DNA of 7,130 nucleotides from NCBI GenBank assembly GCA_934095805.1, contig CAKOKV010000046.1, positions 1-7,130 on the forward strand, in the 5' to 3' direction. The notes beneath the pieces are model-generated. The model was not told the origin of the DNA. It did no database searches and saw only the letters and a list, made by a program, of their open reading frames with translations. Numbering within the stretch: the first letter of the stretch is position 1; every line of letters starts with the position of its first letter. Shown here one piece after another: positions 1 through 5,304 of this stretch. A program made the translations under genes and the position numbers. This DNA is from an uncultured Bacilli bacterium. Its GTDB lineage: Bacteria; Bacillota_I; Bacilli_A; RF39; UBA660.

Positions 1-293
1 CTTTAAAACAGGTTATACTGATAAAACTGGTTATTGTTTAACAGCAACAATGAATAAAAATAATATGAGACTTATTAGTGTTGTTATGAAAAGTAATTCT
101 AAAGATGATAGAAGTAGTGATATGATTGGTATGATGGAATATGGATATAGTATGTATGGTAGTGAAACAATATTAAAGAAAGATGAATATTCTGGAGTAA
201 TAAATATAAAAGGTAGTGAAAAAAACAACATTTTTTAAAATATTTTTTAATAATTTAAAAGATATTATTACGGGACATGTTAAAGAAAGTTAA
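1..293 (+). pseudogene. D-alanyl-D-alanine carboxypeptidase (PBP5/DacA-DacF type), C-terminal remnant, frameshifted
   Basis: The gene enters from the left edge. The first codons read FKTGYTDKTGYCLTAT, which carries the K-T-G active-site box (5-13) of peptidase S11 enzymes. These enzymes trim the terminal D-Ala from peptidoglycan stem peptides outside the membrane. The expected strand and helix follow (MRLISVVM, then MMEYGYSMY). The frame then stops at 236-238, only about 45 codons after the Tyr-rich end of the catalytic domain. In the +1 frame the DNA continues as FFKIFFNNLKDIITGHVKES to a TAA at 291-293, which looks like the amphipathic membrane-anchor tail of this family. One extra base in the A7 run (219-225) or T6 run (231-236) would explain the break. 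Even when rejoined, most of the beta-rich C-terminal domain (PBP5_C) is missing. The protein may still be catalytic but would be poorly anchored. The family call is firm; pseudogene status is inferred. Confidence 0.75.
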
Positions 294-299
294 TGAATG

Positions 300-327
300 A
301 AATACCTTTATTATAAGGTGTTTTTTT
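300..327 (+). terminator. Rho-independent terminator after the carboxypeptidase remnant
   Basis: The stem ATACCTT (302-308) pairs with AAGGTGT (315-321), with one G-T wobble and a 6-base loop. A T7 run follows (321-327). It sits 7 bases after the stop in the shifted frame (293). That position fits 293, rather than 238, as the ancestral gene end. Confidence 0.75.
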
Positions 328-354
328 ATTTGATTTATGATATGATTAAGATAA

Positions 355-591
355 TTATTAATAAAAGAGGTTGTTTATGAAAAAAGTAAAATTGATTGTT
401 TTGATGTTAATTATCATAAACAAGGAATTGGAAGAAAACTTTATAATATGGTATTAGAATTAAATGATAAAAATCATTTTACTGTTAATTCTTTACCATA
501 TGCTCATGAAGTTTATAAACATTTAGGTTTTGAAGATACTGATTCTGAACAATGTATAAAAGGTTTAAAATTTTTCCTTATGAAAAAATAA
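355..591 (+). pseudogene. GNAT-family N-acetyltransferase, C-terminal half only
   Basis: The frame 355-591 is open for 78 codons after a stop at 352-354 and has no start codon before 448. It contains the acetyl-CoA pyrophosphate-binding loop HKQGIGRKLY (the Q/R-x-x-G-x-G/A motif). It then has TVNSLPYAHEVYKHLGFEDTD, matching the last strand and helix of GNAT enzymes (an NSxPYAxxxYxxLGF pattern), and ends in FFLMKK. The first half of the fold (about 70-80 residues) is absent. The upstream bases 366-379 instead hold a good ribosome site (AGAGG) and an ATG in another frame. That frame begins MKKVKLIVLMLIII and stops at 457, so the acetyltransferase tail may have been joined to the 5' end of another gene by a deletion. 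It is almost certainly non-functional as an acetyltransferase. The substrate cannot be told. Confidence 0.72.
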
Positions 592-624
592 TTAATTTTT
601 AGTTTATTAAATTGGAGGATAAAT

Positions 625-954
625 ATGGCGACAATTGAAGATTTTATAAAATTAGATATAAGAGTTGGAACTATAATAGAAGCAAAAGTTTTTGAAAAGG
701 CTAAAAGACCAGCATATCAATTAAAAATTGATTTTGGAGATGAAATAGGAATAAAAAAATCATCTGCTCAAATAACAGATGTTTATAAAATAGAAGATAT
801 AATTGGAAAACAGATACTTGCAGTAGTTAATTTTCCACCAAGACAAATTGCAGATTTTATGTCAGAAGTATTAGTACTTGGAACATATAGTAAGCAAGGT
901 GTTGTTTTAATAACACCTGATAATAAAGTTGAAAATGGAGATAAGTTAGGTTAA
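625..954 (+). CDS. csaA: CsaA-like tRNA-binding-domain protein
   Basis: A 109-residue protein that is essentially one OB-fold tRNA-binding domain (the EMAP-II / MetRS C-terminal type). Hallmarks are IEDFIKLDIRVGTI at the N-terminus, the DFGDEIGIKKSSAQIT segment (36-51), AVVNFPPRQIADFMSEVLVLG (66-86) and a C-terminal NGDKLG. Length and motifs match Bacillus CsaA (about 110 residues), a cytoplasmic homodimer described as a secretion-related chaperone. A tRNA-linked role is also possible, because free-standing domains of this kind bind RNA. The start is fixed by GGAGG at 614-618, six bases before the ATG. Its own terminator follows at once, so it is probably transcribed alone or with the debris upstream. 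It is the only intact gene between three decayed ones. Confidence 0.9.
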   Translation: MATIEDFIKLDIRVGTIIEAKVFEKAKRPAYQLKIDFGDEIGIKKSSAQITDVYKIEDIIGKQILAVVNFPPRQIADFMSEVLVLGTYSKQGVVLITPDNKVENGDKLG

Positions 955-959
955 TAAAT

Positions 960-989
960 AAGCAGTTATATTTTATGTATAACTGTTTT
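960..989 (+). terminator. Rho-independent terminator of csaA
   Basis: A perfect 8-bp stem, CAGTTATA (963-970) with TATAACTG (978-985), has a 7-base loop. It is extended by a G-T pair and A-T pairs and ends in TTTT (986-989). It begins 8 bases after the csaA stop. Confidence 0.8.
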
Positions 990-1001
990 CATATTATAAT
1001 A

Positions 1002-1363
1002 ATGATTTTTGGTTGGAAACAAATGGAAGAAGTGATAGTTGATTCTACTATTGCGATATCTGGTTATGATGTTTTAAAGAATATGTGTAATGCTTTTTAT
1101 GATTATTCAACTAACAATAAAGGAGTATTTGAAGCAATGCTATGGTATAACAAATATGAAAATGTTGAAAAGATAAGGCTACAATGAGATTATTTGATAT
1201 AATTTTTGAAATTATGAAACCTTTAGATATTACTGATGATAATATAAATTATATTATAAGAACATTAAGATCATTTTTAGAAGGTTTTGCTTTACTTGTA
1301 AACAATAATTCTTTTGGTAGCCCTATATCAATTAAAGACAGTTTTGAAATAAAAATAAAATGA
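1002..1363 (+). pseudogene. TetR/AcrR-type regulator, ligand-binding (WHG-like) domain remnant in two frames
   Basis: Frame A (1002-1187) reads DVLKNMCNAFYDYSTNNKG, then VFEAMLWYNKYENVEK, and hits TGA at 1185-1187. Frame B continues as DKATMRLFDIIFEIMKP, then NYIIRTLRSFLEGFALLV and SPISIKDSFE, and ends in TGA at 1361-1363. Joined, this is the C-terminal domain of TetR regulators of the WHG type: an A..Y..F/Y....P/KG.FE.ML helix, an ALRS.LHGF-like helix, and a final D.SFE helix. Inserting one A in the A run at 1168-1171 (GAAAAG) restores a single frame. The whole N-terminal DNA-binding helix-turn-helix (about 50-60 residues) is absent, because the csaA terminator lies directly upstream. The frame is broken even if TGA were read as Trp. 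It is a dead regulator, and no target can be named. Confidence 0.72.
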
Positions 1364-1394
1364 TTTATTAGTAATATGATAAATTGTTTTTTTA

Positions 1395-1419
1395 TGTTAT
1401 AATTTATTATAGAAAGGAG
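1395..1419 (+). promoter_or_regulatory. Extended -10 promoter and ribosome site of the DUF308 gene
   Basis: TGTTATAAT (1395-1403) is a consensus TATAAT with a TGn extension. No good -35 is seen 17 bases upstream. AAAGGAG (1413-1419) lies eight bases before the ATG at 1428. The identical nonamer TGTTATAAT recurs at 5959-5967. Confidence 0.65.
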
Positions 1420-1427
1420 TATAGGTT

Positions 1428-1982
1428 ATGGTTGAAAAATTAAATAAGTTTTTATATTCTTCTATTATAATATCAATATTGATGTTTGTACTTGGTATGA
1501 TGTTTATTATATTTCCACAAATGTCATTTGAAACTATTACATATATTTTATCAGTAGTTTTAATAATTAATGGTATTTATTTTATAGTAGAGAAAGAAGA
1601 TAGTTTCTTCTTTTCAGGATTTTTAACTCTTGGTATTATTCAAATTTTAATTGGTTTAATATTAATATTAAATCCAATGTTAATGAAAACTTTATTTCCA
1701 ATATTTGTTGGTATAGTTATGGTAACTAAATCTACTTTAGATTTTAGAATATCATTATCATTAAAGAAATATGGTTATAAGAATTGGCTATCTATATTTA
1801 TTTTCTCAGTTATTTCTATTATATGTGGTTTAATAATTATAGTAAAACCAACTACTATAGGAACTGTGGCTATTACTACTTATTTAGGTTTAATTTTATC
1901 TATATATGCAATTTCTAATATTATAGATAGTATTATATTTATTAAAAATATTAAAGAAATAACTAAATTATTTAAAAAATAA
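1428..1982 (+). CDS. DUF308 / HdeD-like six-helix membrane protein
   Basis: A 184-residue, almost wholly hydrophobic protein with about six membrane helices (roughly 9-29, 34-54, 62-82, 86-103, 119-139, 143-173). It consists of three repeated hairpins. Each has a G-x-x-x-I-[hydrophobic]-x-P turn: GMMFIIFP (23-30), GLILILNP (76-83) and GLIIIVKP (134-141). A second helix follows each turn, with G/A in its middle. This three-hairpin pattern is typical of the DUF308 family that includes E. coli HdeD (acid resistance). The biochemical role is unknown and should not be taken from HdeD. The N-terminus is short and cytoplasmic, and the C-terminus is a basic tail ending in KLFKK. The gene is monocistronic: it has its own extended -10 promoter upstream and a strong terminator 10 bases after the stop. 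Confidence 0.8.
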   Translation: MVEKLNKFLYSSIIISILMFVLGMMFIIFPQMSFETITYILSVVLIINGIYFIVEKEDSFFFSGFLTLGIIQILIGLILILNPMLMKTLFPIFVGIVMVTKSTLDFRISLSLKKYGYKNWLSIFIFSVISIICGLIIIVKPTTIGTVAITTYLGLILSIYAISNIIDSIIFIKNIKEITKLFKK

Positions 1983-1992
1983 TTTATATTTT

Positions 1993-2017
1993 ACTGCATT
2001 ATATATGCAGTTTTTTT
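1993..2017 (+). terminator. Rho-independent terminator of the DUF308 gene
   Basis: The perfect stem ACTGCAT (1993-1999) pairs with ATGCAGT (2005-2011) over a 5-base loop, followed by T7 (2011-2017). It starts 10 bases after the stop codon. Confidence 0.85.
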
Positions 2018-2041
2018 ATGTACTTATTTAATTTTATTATG

Positions 2042-2065
2042 TATAATATTATTAATAGATGGAGG
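2042..2065 (+). promoter_or_regulatory. Probable -10 box and ribosome site of the TM2 gene
   Basis: TATAAT (2042-2047) follows the upstream terminator closely, and GGAGG (2061-2065) lies four bases before the ATG at 2070. No convincing -35 is seen. In DNA this AT-rich, a lone TATAAT is modest evidence, but a promoter is needed after the terminator at 1993-2017. Confidence 0.45.
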
Positions 2066-2069
2066 AAAT

Positions 2070-3146
2070 ATGAAATTAATAGAAGTTACTTGTCCTAAAT
2101 GTAATGCTGTTATGAAAATAGATGATGCTAAAAAGGAAATGGTATGTGAATACTGTAAAAATAAAATATTAATAGATGATGAAGTTAAGAAAATTAAACA
2201 TATTAATGTTGGAGAAATAGATGAAGAACAAGAATATAAGAATGCAAGTGCTTATTTAAATTTTAAAGATTATAGTAATGCTTATAATTGTTATTTGAGT
2301 TTATCTAAAAGATTTGTTGATAATCCTGTTATATGGATTGGACTTCTTAGAAGTTTAAGTGAAGATTTTACTTCTAAAAAATATAATTCTTTATATGAAA
2401 GTTATTGGAATAATTATGTTAGTATAGCAAATAAAAATGATGTTGATAAATATAAATCAGAATATGAAAAATATATTTCTAGTTTTAGTGAGTATGATAA
2501 GCAAGATTCTGTTAAAGGAAATAGTAATGAAAAAGATTATGTTGTTTTAACTGTTCTTGGTGGTATATTTGGTATTCATAAATTTGCAAGAGGAGAATAT
2601 GGTAAAGGTTTCTTATATTTGTTTACAGCTGGTTTATTCTTTATTGGTTGGATTTATGATTCAATTACTGAAGTTAAAAGACATCCTGAAAGTAAAGGAA
2701 AGGCATATACTTGTTTAGGAATATGGGCTATTATTGCAGCTTTAACTTATATTGAATATAGTCCATTTGGTTCTTTATTAATAGTTATTGCTGGTATTCT
2801 TACTATGACACCTGTTTCTAGAAGAATATGGAAAAAACCAACTAAAATGAGTCTTGTTGTTAAGATAATTTTATATGTTGTAGGATTTATATTAGTTATA
2901 ATAAATGCCCCAGCTTATTTTGGAAATTATAAGAGTAAAGAGATGGAAGTAATAATAGATTCAAATCAAATTAAGATTAAAGACACTGGTAAATCATTTA
3001 CAGCTTATAAATATGAAATTGAAAGAAGAAAAGATTTTATATTAATTAAACCTAAAGATAGTTTATATGTATTTAGATATAGATCTTCAAAGAATGATTT
3101 ATGTTTATATAAGGATAATGCTTGTGTGTATTATTTAGAAAAATAG
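2070..3146 (+). CDS. Zinc-ribbon and TM2-domain membrane protein
   Basis: A 358-residue protein in four parts. Residues 5-32 form a zinc ribbon with two CxxC knuckles (C8/C11, C26/C29: CPKC and CEYC). Residues 50-145 are soluble and helical, rich in Tyr and Lys, with a repeat-like start (AYLNFKDYSNAYNCYLSLSK) that resembles a TPR helix pair. Residues 157-200 are a TM2 domain, two helices joined by GIHKFARGEYGKG and ending in FIGWIYDSI, close to the family pattern G.H.FY.G....G and GW..D. Further helices lie near 214-228, 232-248 (LLIVIAGILTMTP) and 261-280. A beta-rich tail (290-358) follows. The ribbon and helical region should face the cytoplasm. Its function is unknown; such proteins are common in low-GC Gram-positives. 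No terminator is seen before the next gene, so read-through is possible. Confidence 0.75.
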   Translation: MKLIEVTCPKCNAVMKIDDAKKEMVCEYCKNKILIDDEVKKIKHINVGEIDEEQEYKNASAYLNFKDYSNAYNCYLSLSKRFVDNPVIWIGLLRSLSEDFTSKKYNSLYESYWNNYVSIANKNDVDKYKSEYEKYISSFSEYDKQDSVKGNSNEKDYVVLTVLGGIFGIHKFARGEYGKGFLYLFTAGLFFIGWIYDSITEVKRHPESKGKAYTCLGIWAIIAALTYIEYSPFGSLLIVIAGILTMTPVSRRIWKKPTKMSLVVKIILYVVGFILVIINAPAYFGNYKSKEMEVIIDSNQIKIKDTGKSFTAYKYEIERRKDFILIKPKDSLYVFRYRSSKNDLCLYKDNACVYYLEK

Positions 3147-3149
3147 AAG

Positions 3150-3179
3150 TTTTTTTAAAAAAAAAGAAGTGTTTTGTAA
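3150..3179 (+). promoter_or_regulatory. T7A9 tract and candidate -35 before the surface-protein gene
   Basis: T7 (3150-3156) is followed directly by A9 (3157-3165), flanked by the direct repeat AGAAGT (3145-3150 and 3165-3170). GTTTTGTAA follows at 3171-3179. The A-tract could act as an UP element for a -35 such as TTGTAA (3174-3179). The following -10 region (ATAATAATATT, 3191-3201) is poorly defined. The tract is seen in the sequence; the promoter role is inference. Confidence 0.3.
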
Positions 3180-3216
3180 ATTTATCTCGAATAATAATAT
3201 TAGGAGGGATAGAGAG

Positions 3217-4257
3217 ATGAAGAAGTATCTAGTATTTACAATAATACTTTTTTTATTTGGAAAAGTATATGCAGAGGACATTATATATAGTGAATGGAGT
3301 AGCGAATATCCAACTAATGTGAGTAAATTAATAATAAAAAAGGAGGATAGATATTTATGGTATAAAGAGGAAATAGGTGATATCAAATATTTAAGAGAAG
3401 AAGAGGCAACTGATAGAATTATTGATTATAATGATATGATTTTAAAAAAGAGTGAAAATACTATTATTAGACCTGAATCTTATCCTAGTAGGGAATTACA
3501 TATGGGTAATAAGTATTATAGATTTAAAAGTACTGACATTGATTCTATAAAAATAGTTTTTAATAATCTTAATGTTTATGAATTAGAAATATTTATAGAT
3601 GAAGTTAAATATGATTATTTGATTGATGATTATAATTTTCTTAATGATAGTGATTATGATAGTTATTTTAATATAAATGATACTTTAAATATTAAGTTTA
3701 GTGACAAAGTAGATGCGAATAAAATTAATGTTAAAATATATTGTGAATCTGATATTGATAATAATATTCGAATTAGCTTTAAGTCATATATTTATGATGT
3801 ATATTATAATGATTTTAATATTGATAATGAAGTATTAAGTGTTACTGCAAGTGATATGAATACAAAGTTTACTCAGTTAATACCTGTATATAGATATACT
3901 GATAAATTATATAAAACATATAAAATTGTTAAAGAATATACTGTTGATTATTATAATGAGATGGATGGATATATTAAAGATGAAAGTACTAAGAAGACAT
4001 TTTATAGGTATATTAAAAATAAATATATTATTGTTGATTATTATGGTAGGAAAGTTACTGATGAAAGTTATTGTTTAAAGAATAAATGTACTGTTAAAAT
4101 ACTTAGTGAGCATATAGAAGAAAATCCTAAAACAGGTGATTTTGTTCATTATAGTTTTATAGTTTTATTTATAACAATTGTCATTATTTCGTTACTATTA
4201 TATATTTTTTATAAAAAAATAGTGAGTAATAAATCTAGTTTTGTCGAATCGCTTTAA
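3217..4257 (+). CDS. Secreted surface protein with NPKTG sortase-type anchor
   Basis: The start is ATG 3217, placed 8 bases after a strong AGGAGGG (3202-3208). An earlier in-frame ATG at 3169 would add 16 charged residues with no ribosome site and would spoil the signal peptide. The 346-residue product begins with a signal peptide, MKKYLVFTIILFLFGKVYA, with cleavage likely after A19. A long Tyr/Asp/Asn-rich, beta-looking ectodomain (20-300) follows, with two Cys at 286 and 291. The C-terminus has the full cell-wall sorting layout: NPKTG (303-307), a hydrophobic helix (312-331) and a positively charged stretch (YKK). NPKTG is a variant of the LPxTG sortase motif. No sortase gene is in the window. 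The ectodomain is not recognised. Four stop codons stand in tandem (4255-4266). It lies 41 bases before the STAS gene with no strong terminator between, so it is likely in one operon with the STAS and sigma genes. Confidence 0.8.
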   Translation: MKKYLVFTIILFLFGKVYAEDIIYSEWSSEYPTNVSKLIIKKEDRYLWYKEEIGDIKYLREEEATDRIIDYNDMILKKSENTIIRPESYPSRELHMGNKYYRFKSTDIDSIKIVFNNLNVYELEIFIDEVKYDYLIDDYNFLNDSDYDSYFNINDTLNIKFSDKVDANKINVKIYCESDIDNNIRISFKSYIYDVYYNDFNIDNEVLSVTASDMNTKFTQLIPVYRYTDKLYKTYKIVKEYTVDYYNEMDGYIKDESTKKTFYRYIKNKYIIVDYYGRKVTDESYCLKNKCTVKILSEHIEENPKTGDFVHYSFIVLFITIVIISLLLYIFYKKIVSNKSSFVESL

Positions 4258-4286
4258 TAATAATAGATATTATTATATTATTTTTT
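4257..4286 (+). terminator. Weak AT-only hairpin with T6, possible attenuator
   Basis: An 8-bp stem (4257-4264 with 4269-4276) with a 4-base AGAT loop is made only of A-T pairs. T6 (4281-4286) begins five bases later. It is too weak for a clear terminator. It could lower, rather than stop, transcription from the surface-protein gene into the STAS and sigma genes. Confidence 0.25.
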
Positions 4287-4298
4287 CAGGAGATGAAA

Positions 4299-4640
4299 AT
4301 GGGTATAGATATTGATTATAAAAGAGGAATACTTTTTATTAGACTACTTGGTAATTTAACTTTAAATAATATTTTTAAGTTTGAGGAAGAGGTTATACCA
4401 ATAGTACTTGAGCTTACTGCTAGAAATGTTTCAATAAATTTATCTAATGTTAATTTAATTGATAACTCTTTTATTAATTCTTTTATTAAAATATCTAATA
4501 TAGTAAATAGATTTAATGGTAAGGTTGTTATATGTGATATTAATAATGATATAAATGATTATATTAAAAATAGTGACTTATTTGATTATTGTTTTAGAAG
4601 TAAGAATGAGAAATTAGCAAGTGGGGTTTTTAGTATATGA
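4299..4640 (+). CDS. SpoIIAA-like STAS-domain protein (anti-sigma factor antagonist type)
   Basis: The start is taken as the second of two close ATGs. AGGAG (4288-4292) directly abuts ATG 4293 (no spacing) but lies six bases before ATG 4299. The 113-residue product is a single STAS domain aligned end to end with SpoIIAA/RsbV. It has the first strands with IRLLGNL (14-20), a helix at 27-38, the strand NVSINLSNVNLI (43-54), the loop DNSF (55-58), KVVICDIN (75-82) and SDLFDYCF (92-99). Proteins of this family bind an anti-sigma kinase and free the sigma factor when unphosphorylated. The phospho-site is normally D-S/T-S/T-G. Here it reads D-N-S-F, so the usual acceptor Ser is Asn and the Gly is lost. 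Its stop overlaps the sigma start (ATGA), implying translational coupling. No kinase gene is adjacent. Confidence 0.78.
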   Translation: MGIDIDYKRGILFIRLLGNLTLNNIFKFEEEVIPIVLELTARNVSINLSNVNLIDNSFINSFIKISNIVNRFNGKVVICDINNDINDYIKNSDLFDYCFRSKNEKLASGVFSI

Positions 4641-5278
4641 GAGATATTATATATGAGCTTATAGAAGCTAATGAAGGTCTTATATATAAAATTGCTTCTA
4701 GGTATACAAAGTATTATAGTATTGAGGATTTATATCAAGTAGGATCTATTGGTATTATTAAAGCATATAAAAAATATAAAAGTGAATCTAATGCTAAGTT
4801 TAGTACTTATGCTTATAAATATGTTTTGGGTGAGATAATTGATTTTATTAGGAAAGATAGAAATATAGTTGTTAGTGAAGAATATATGGCTATATATAAG
4901 AAATATATTAAAGTTAAAGAATTATTATTGATTAAATATGAAAGAGAACCTAGTTTTAGTGAGATAGCTTCTTTTATGGAGATGAGTGAAAGTGATTTGG
5001 TTGCTGTTATTGAGACTGTTATGTTTACTAAGAGTACAGAAGTAAATGATGAATTTGTTTACGAGGGTGTTGTTGATACTAGAGAAGAAGTAGTAAATAA
5101 AATATTGATTGATAGTGAATTATCTACAATGGATGAAGAAGATAGAATACTTATAGATTATAGATATTATCAAGGATATAGTCAGAGCGAAACAGCTTCA
5201 TTAATGGGAATTAGTCAAGCAAAAGTATCTAGAAATGAAAAATTAATACTTTCTAAAATAAAGAAAAATATTGCATAA
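4637..5278 (+). CDS. Sigma-70 family sigma factor, SigF/SigG-like
   Basis: A 213-residue sigma factor. Region 2 spans about 10-76: the core-binding and -10-recognition parts are DLYQVGSIGIIKAYKKY (31-47) and KFSTYAYKYVLGEIIDFIRK (54-73). Region 3 is a helix-turn-helix at 103-126 (REPSFSEIASFMEMSESDL). Region 4 is at 163-210, with the -35-recognition helix in YSQSETASLMGISQAKVSR (181-199). The ISQ..VSR.EK pattern is that of sporulation/stress sigma factors (SigF, SigG, SigB) rather than the housekeeping or ECF types. The N-terminus is short compared with SigF. Translation starts at the ATGA overlap with the STAS gene, with only a weak GTGGGG (4621-4626) as ribosome site, so sigma output probably depends on STAS translation. 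The gene ends in a strong bidirectional terminator. Its regulon and promoter target are unknown. Confidence 0.85.
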   Translation: MRDIIYELIEANEGLIYKIASRYTKYYSIEDLYQVGSIGIIKAYKKYKSESNAKFSTYAYKYVLGEIIDFIRKDRNIVVSEEYMAIYKKYIKVKELLLIKYEREPSFSEIASFMEMSESDLVAVIETVMFTKSTEVNDEFVYEGVVDTREEVVNKILIDSELSTMDEEDRILIDYRYYQGYSQSETASLMGISQAKVSRNEKLILSKIKKNIA

Positions 5279-5279
5279 T

Positions 5280-5304
5280 AAAAGCGTAATTACTTACGCT
5301 TTTT
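5280..5304. terminator. Bidirectional terminator between convergent genes
   Basis: The perfect 10-bp stem AAAAGCGTAA (5280-5289) with TTACGCTTTT (5294-5303) has a 4-base loop. T runs follow on the + side and A runs, read as T, on the - side. It serves the sigma gene on + and the convergent gene on -. Its right arm is also the last coding part (KKRK) of the minus-strand gene. Confidence 0.85.

Noticed and set aside
31..231. Open frame on the minus strand, 66 codons
   Set aside because: It is antisense to the carboxypeptidase remnant, which has clear K-T-G family motifs; the minus frame is only a hydrophobic shadow of AT-rich DNA.
1185..1187. TGA read as tryptophan (Mycoplasma-type code) to rescue the TetR remnant
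   Set aside because: Reading through gives only a few codons before TAA, and TGA is used as a real stop at 4638-4640 with the ATGA overlap; Trp is coded by TGG throughout.
3169..3216. Upstream in-frame ATG for the surface protein
   Set aside because: It would put 16 charged residues before a clean signal peptide; the AGGAGGG at 3202-3208 points to ATG 3217.
3135..3386. Minus-strand open frame of 83 codons
   Set aside because: It overlaps the ribosome site and signal peptide of the surface-protein gene, and its start has no convincing support.
4293..4298. First ATG of the STAS gene
   Set aside because: AGGAG touches this ATG with no spacing, while the ATG at 4299 has the usual six-base gap. 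The difference is only two residues.
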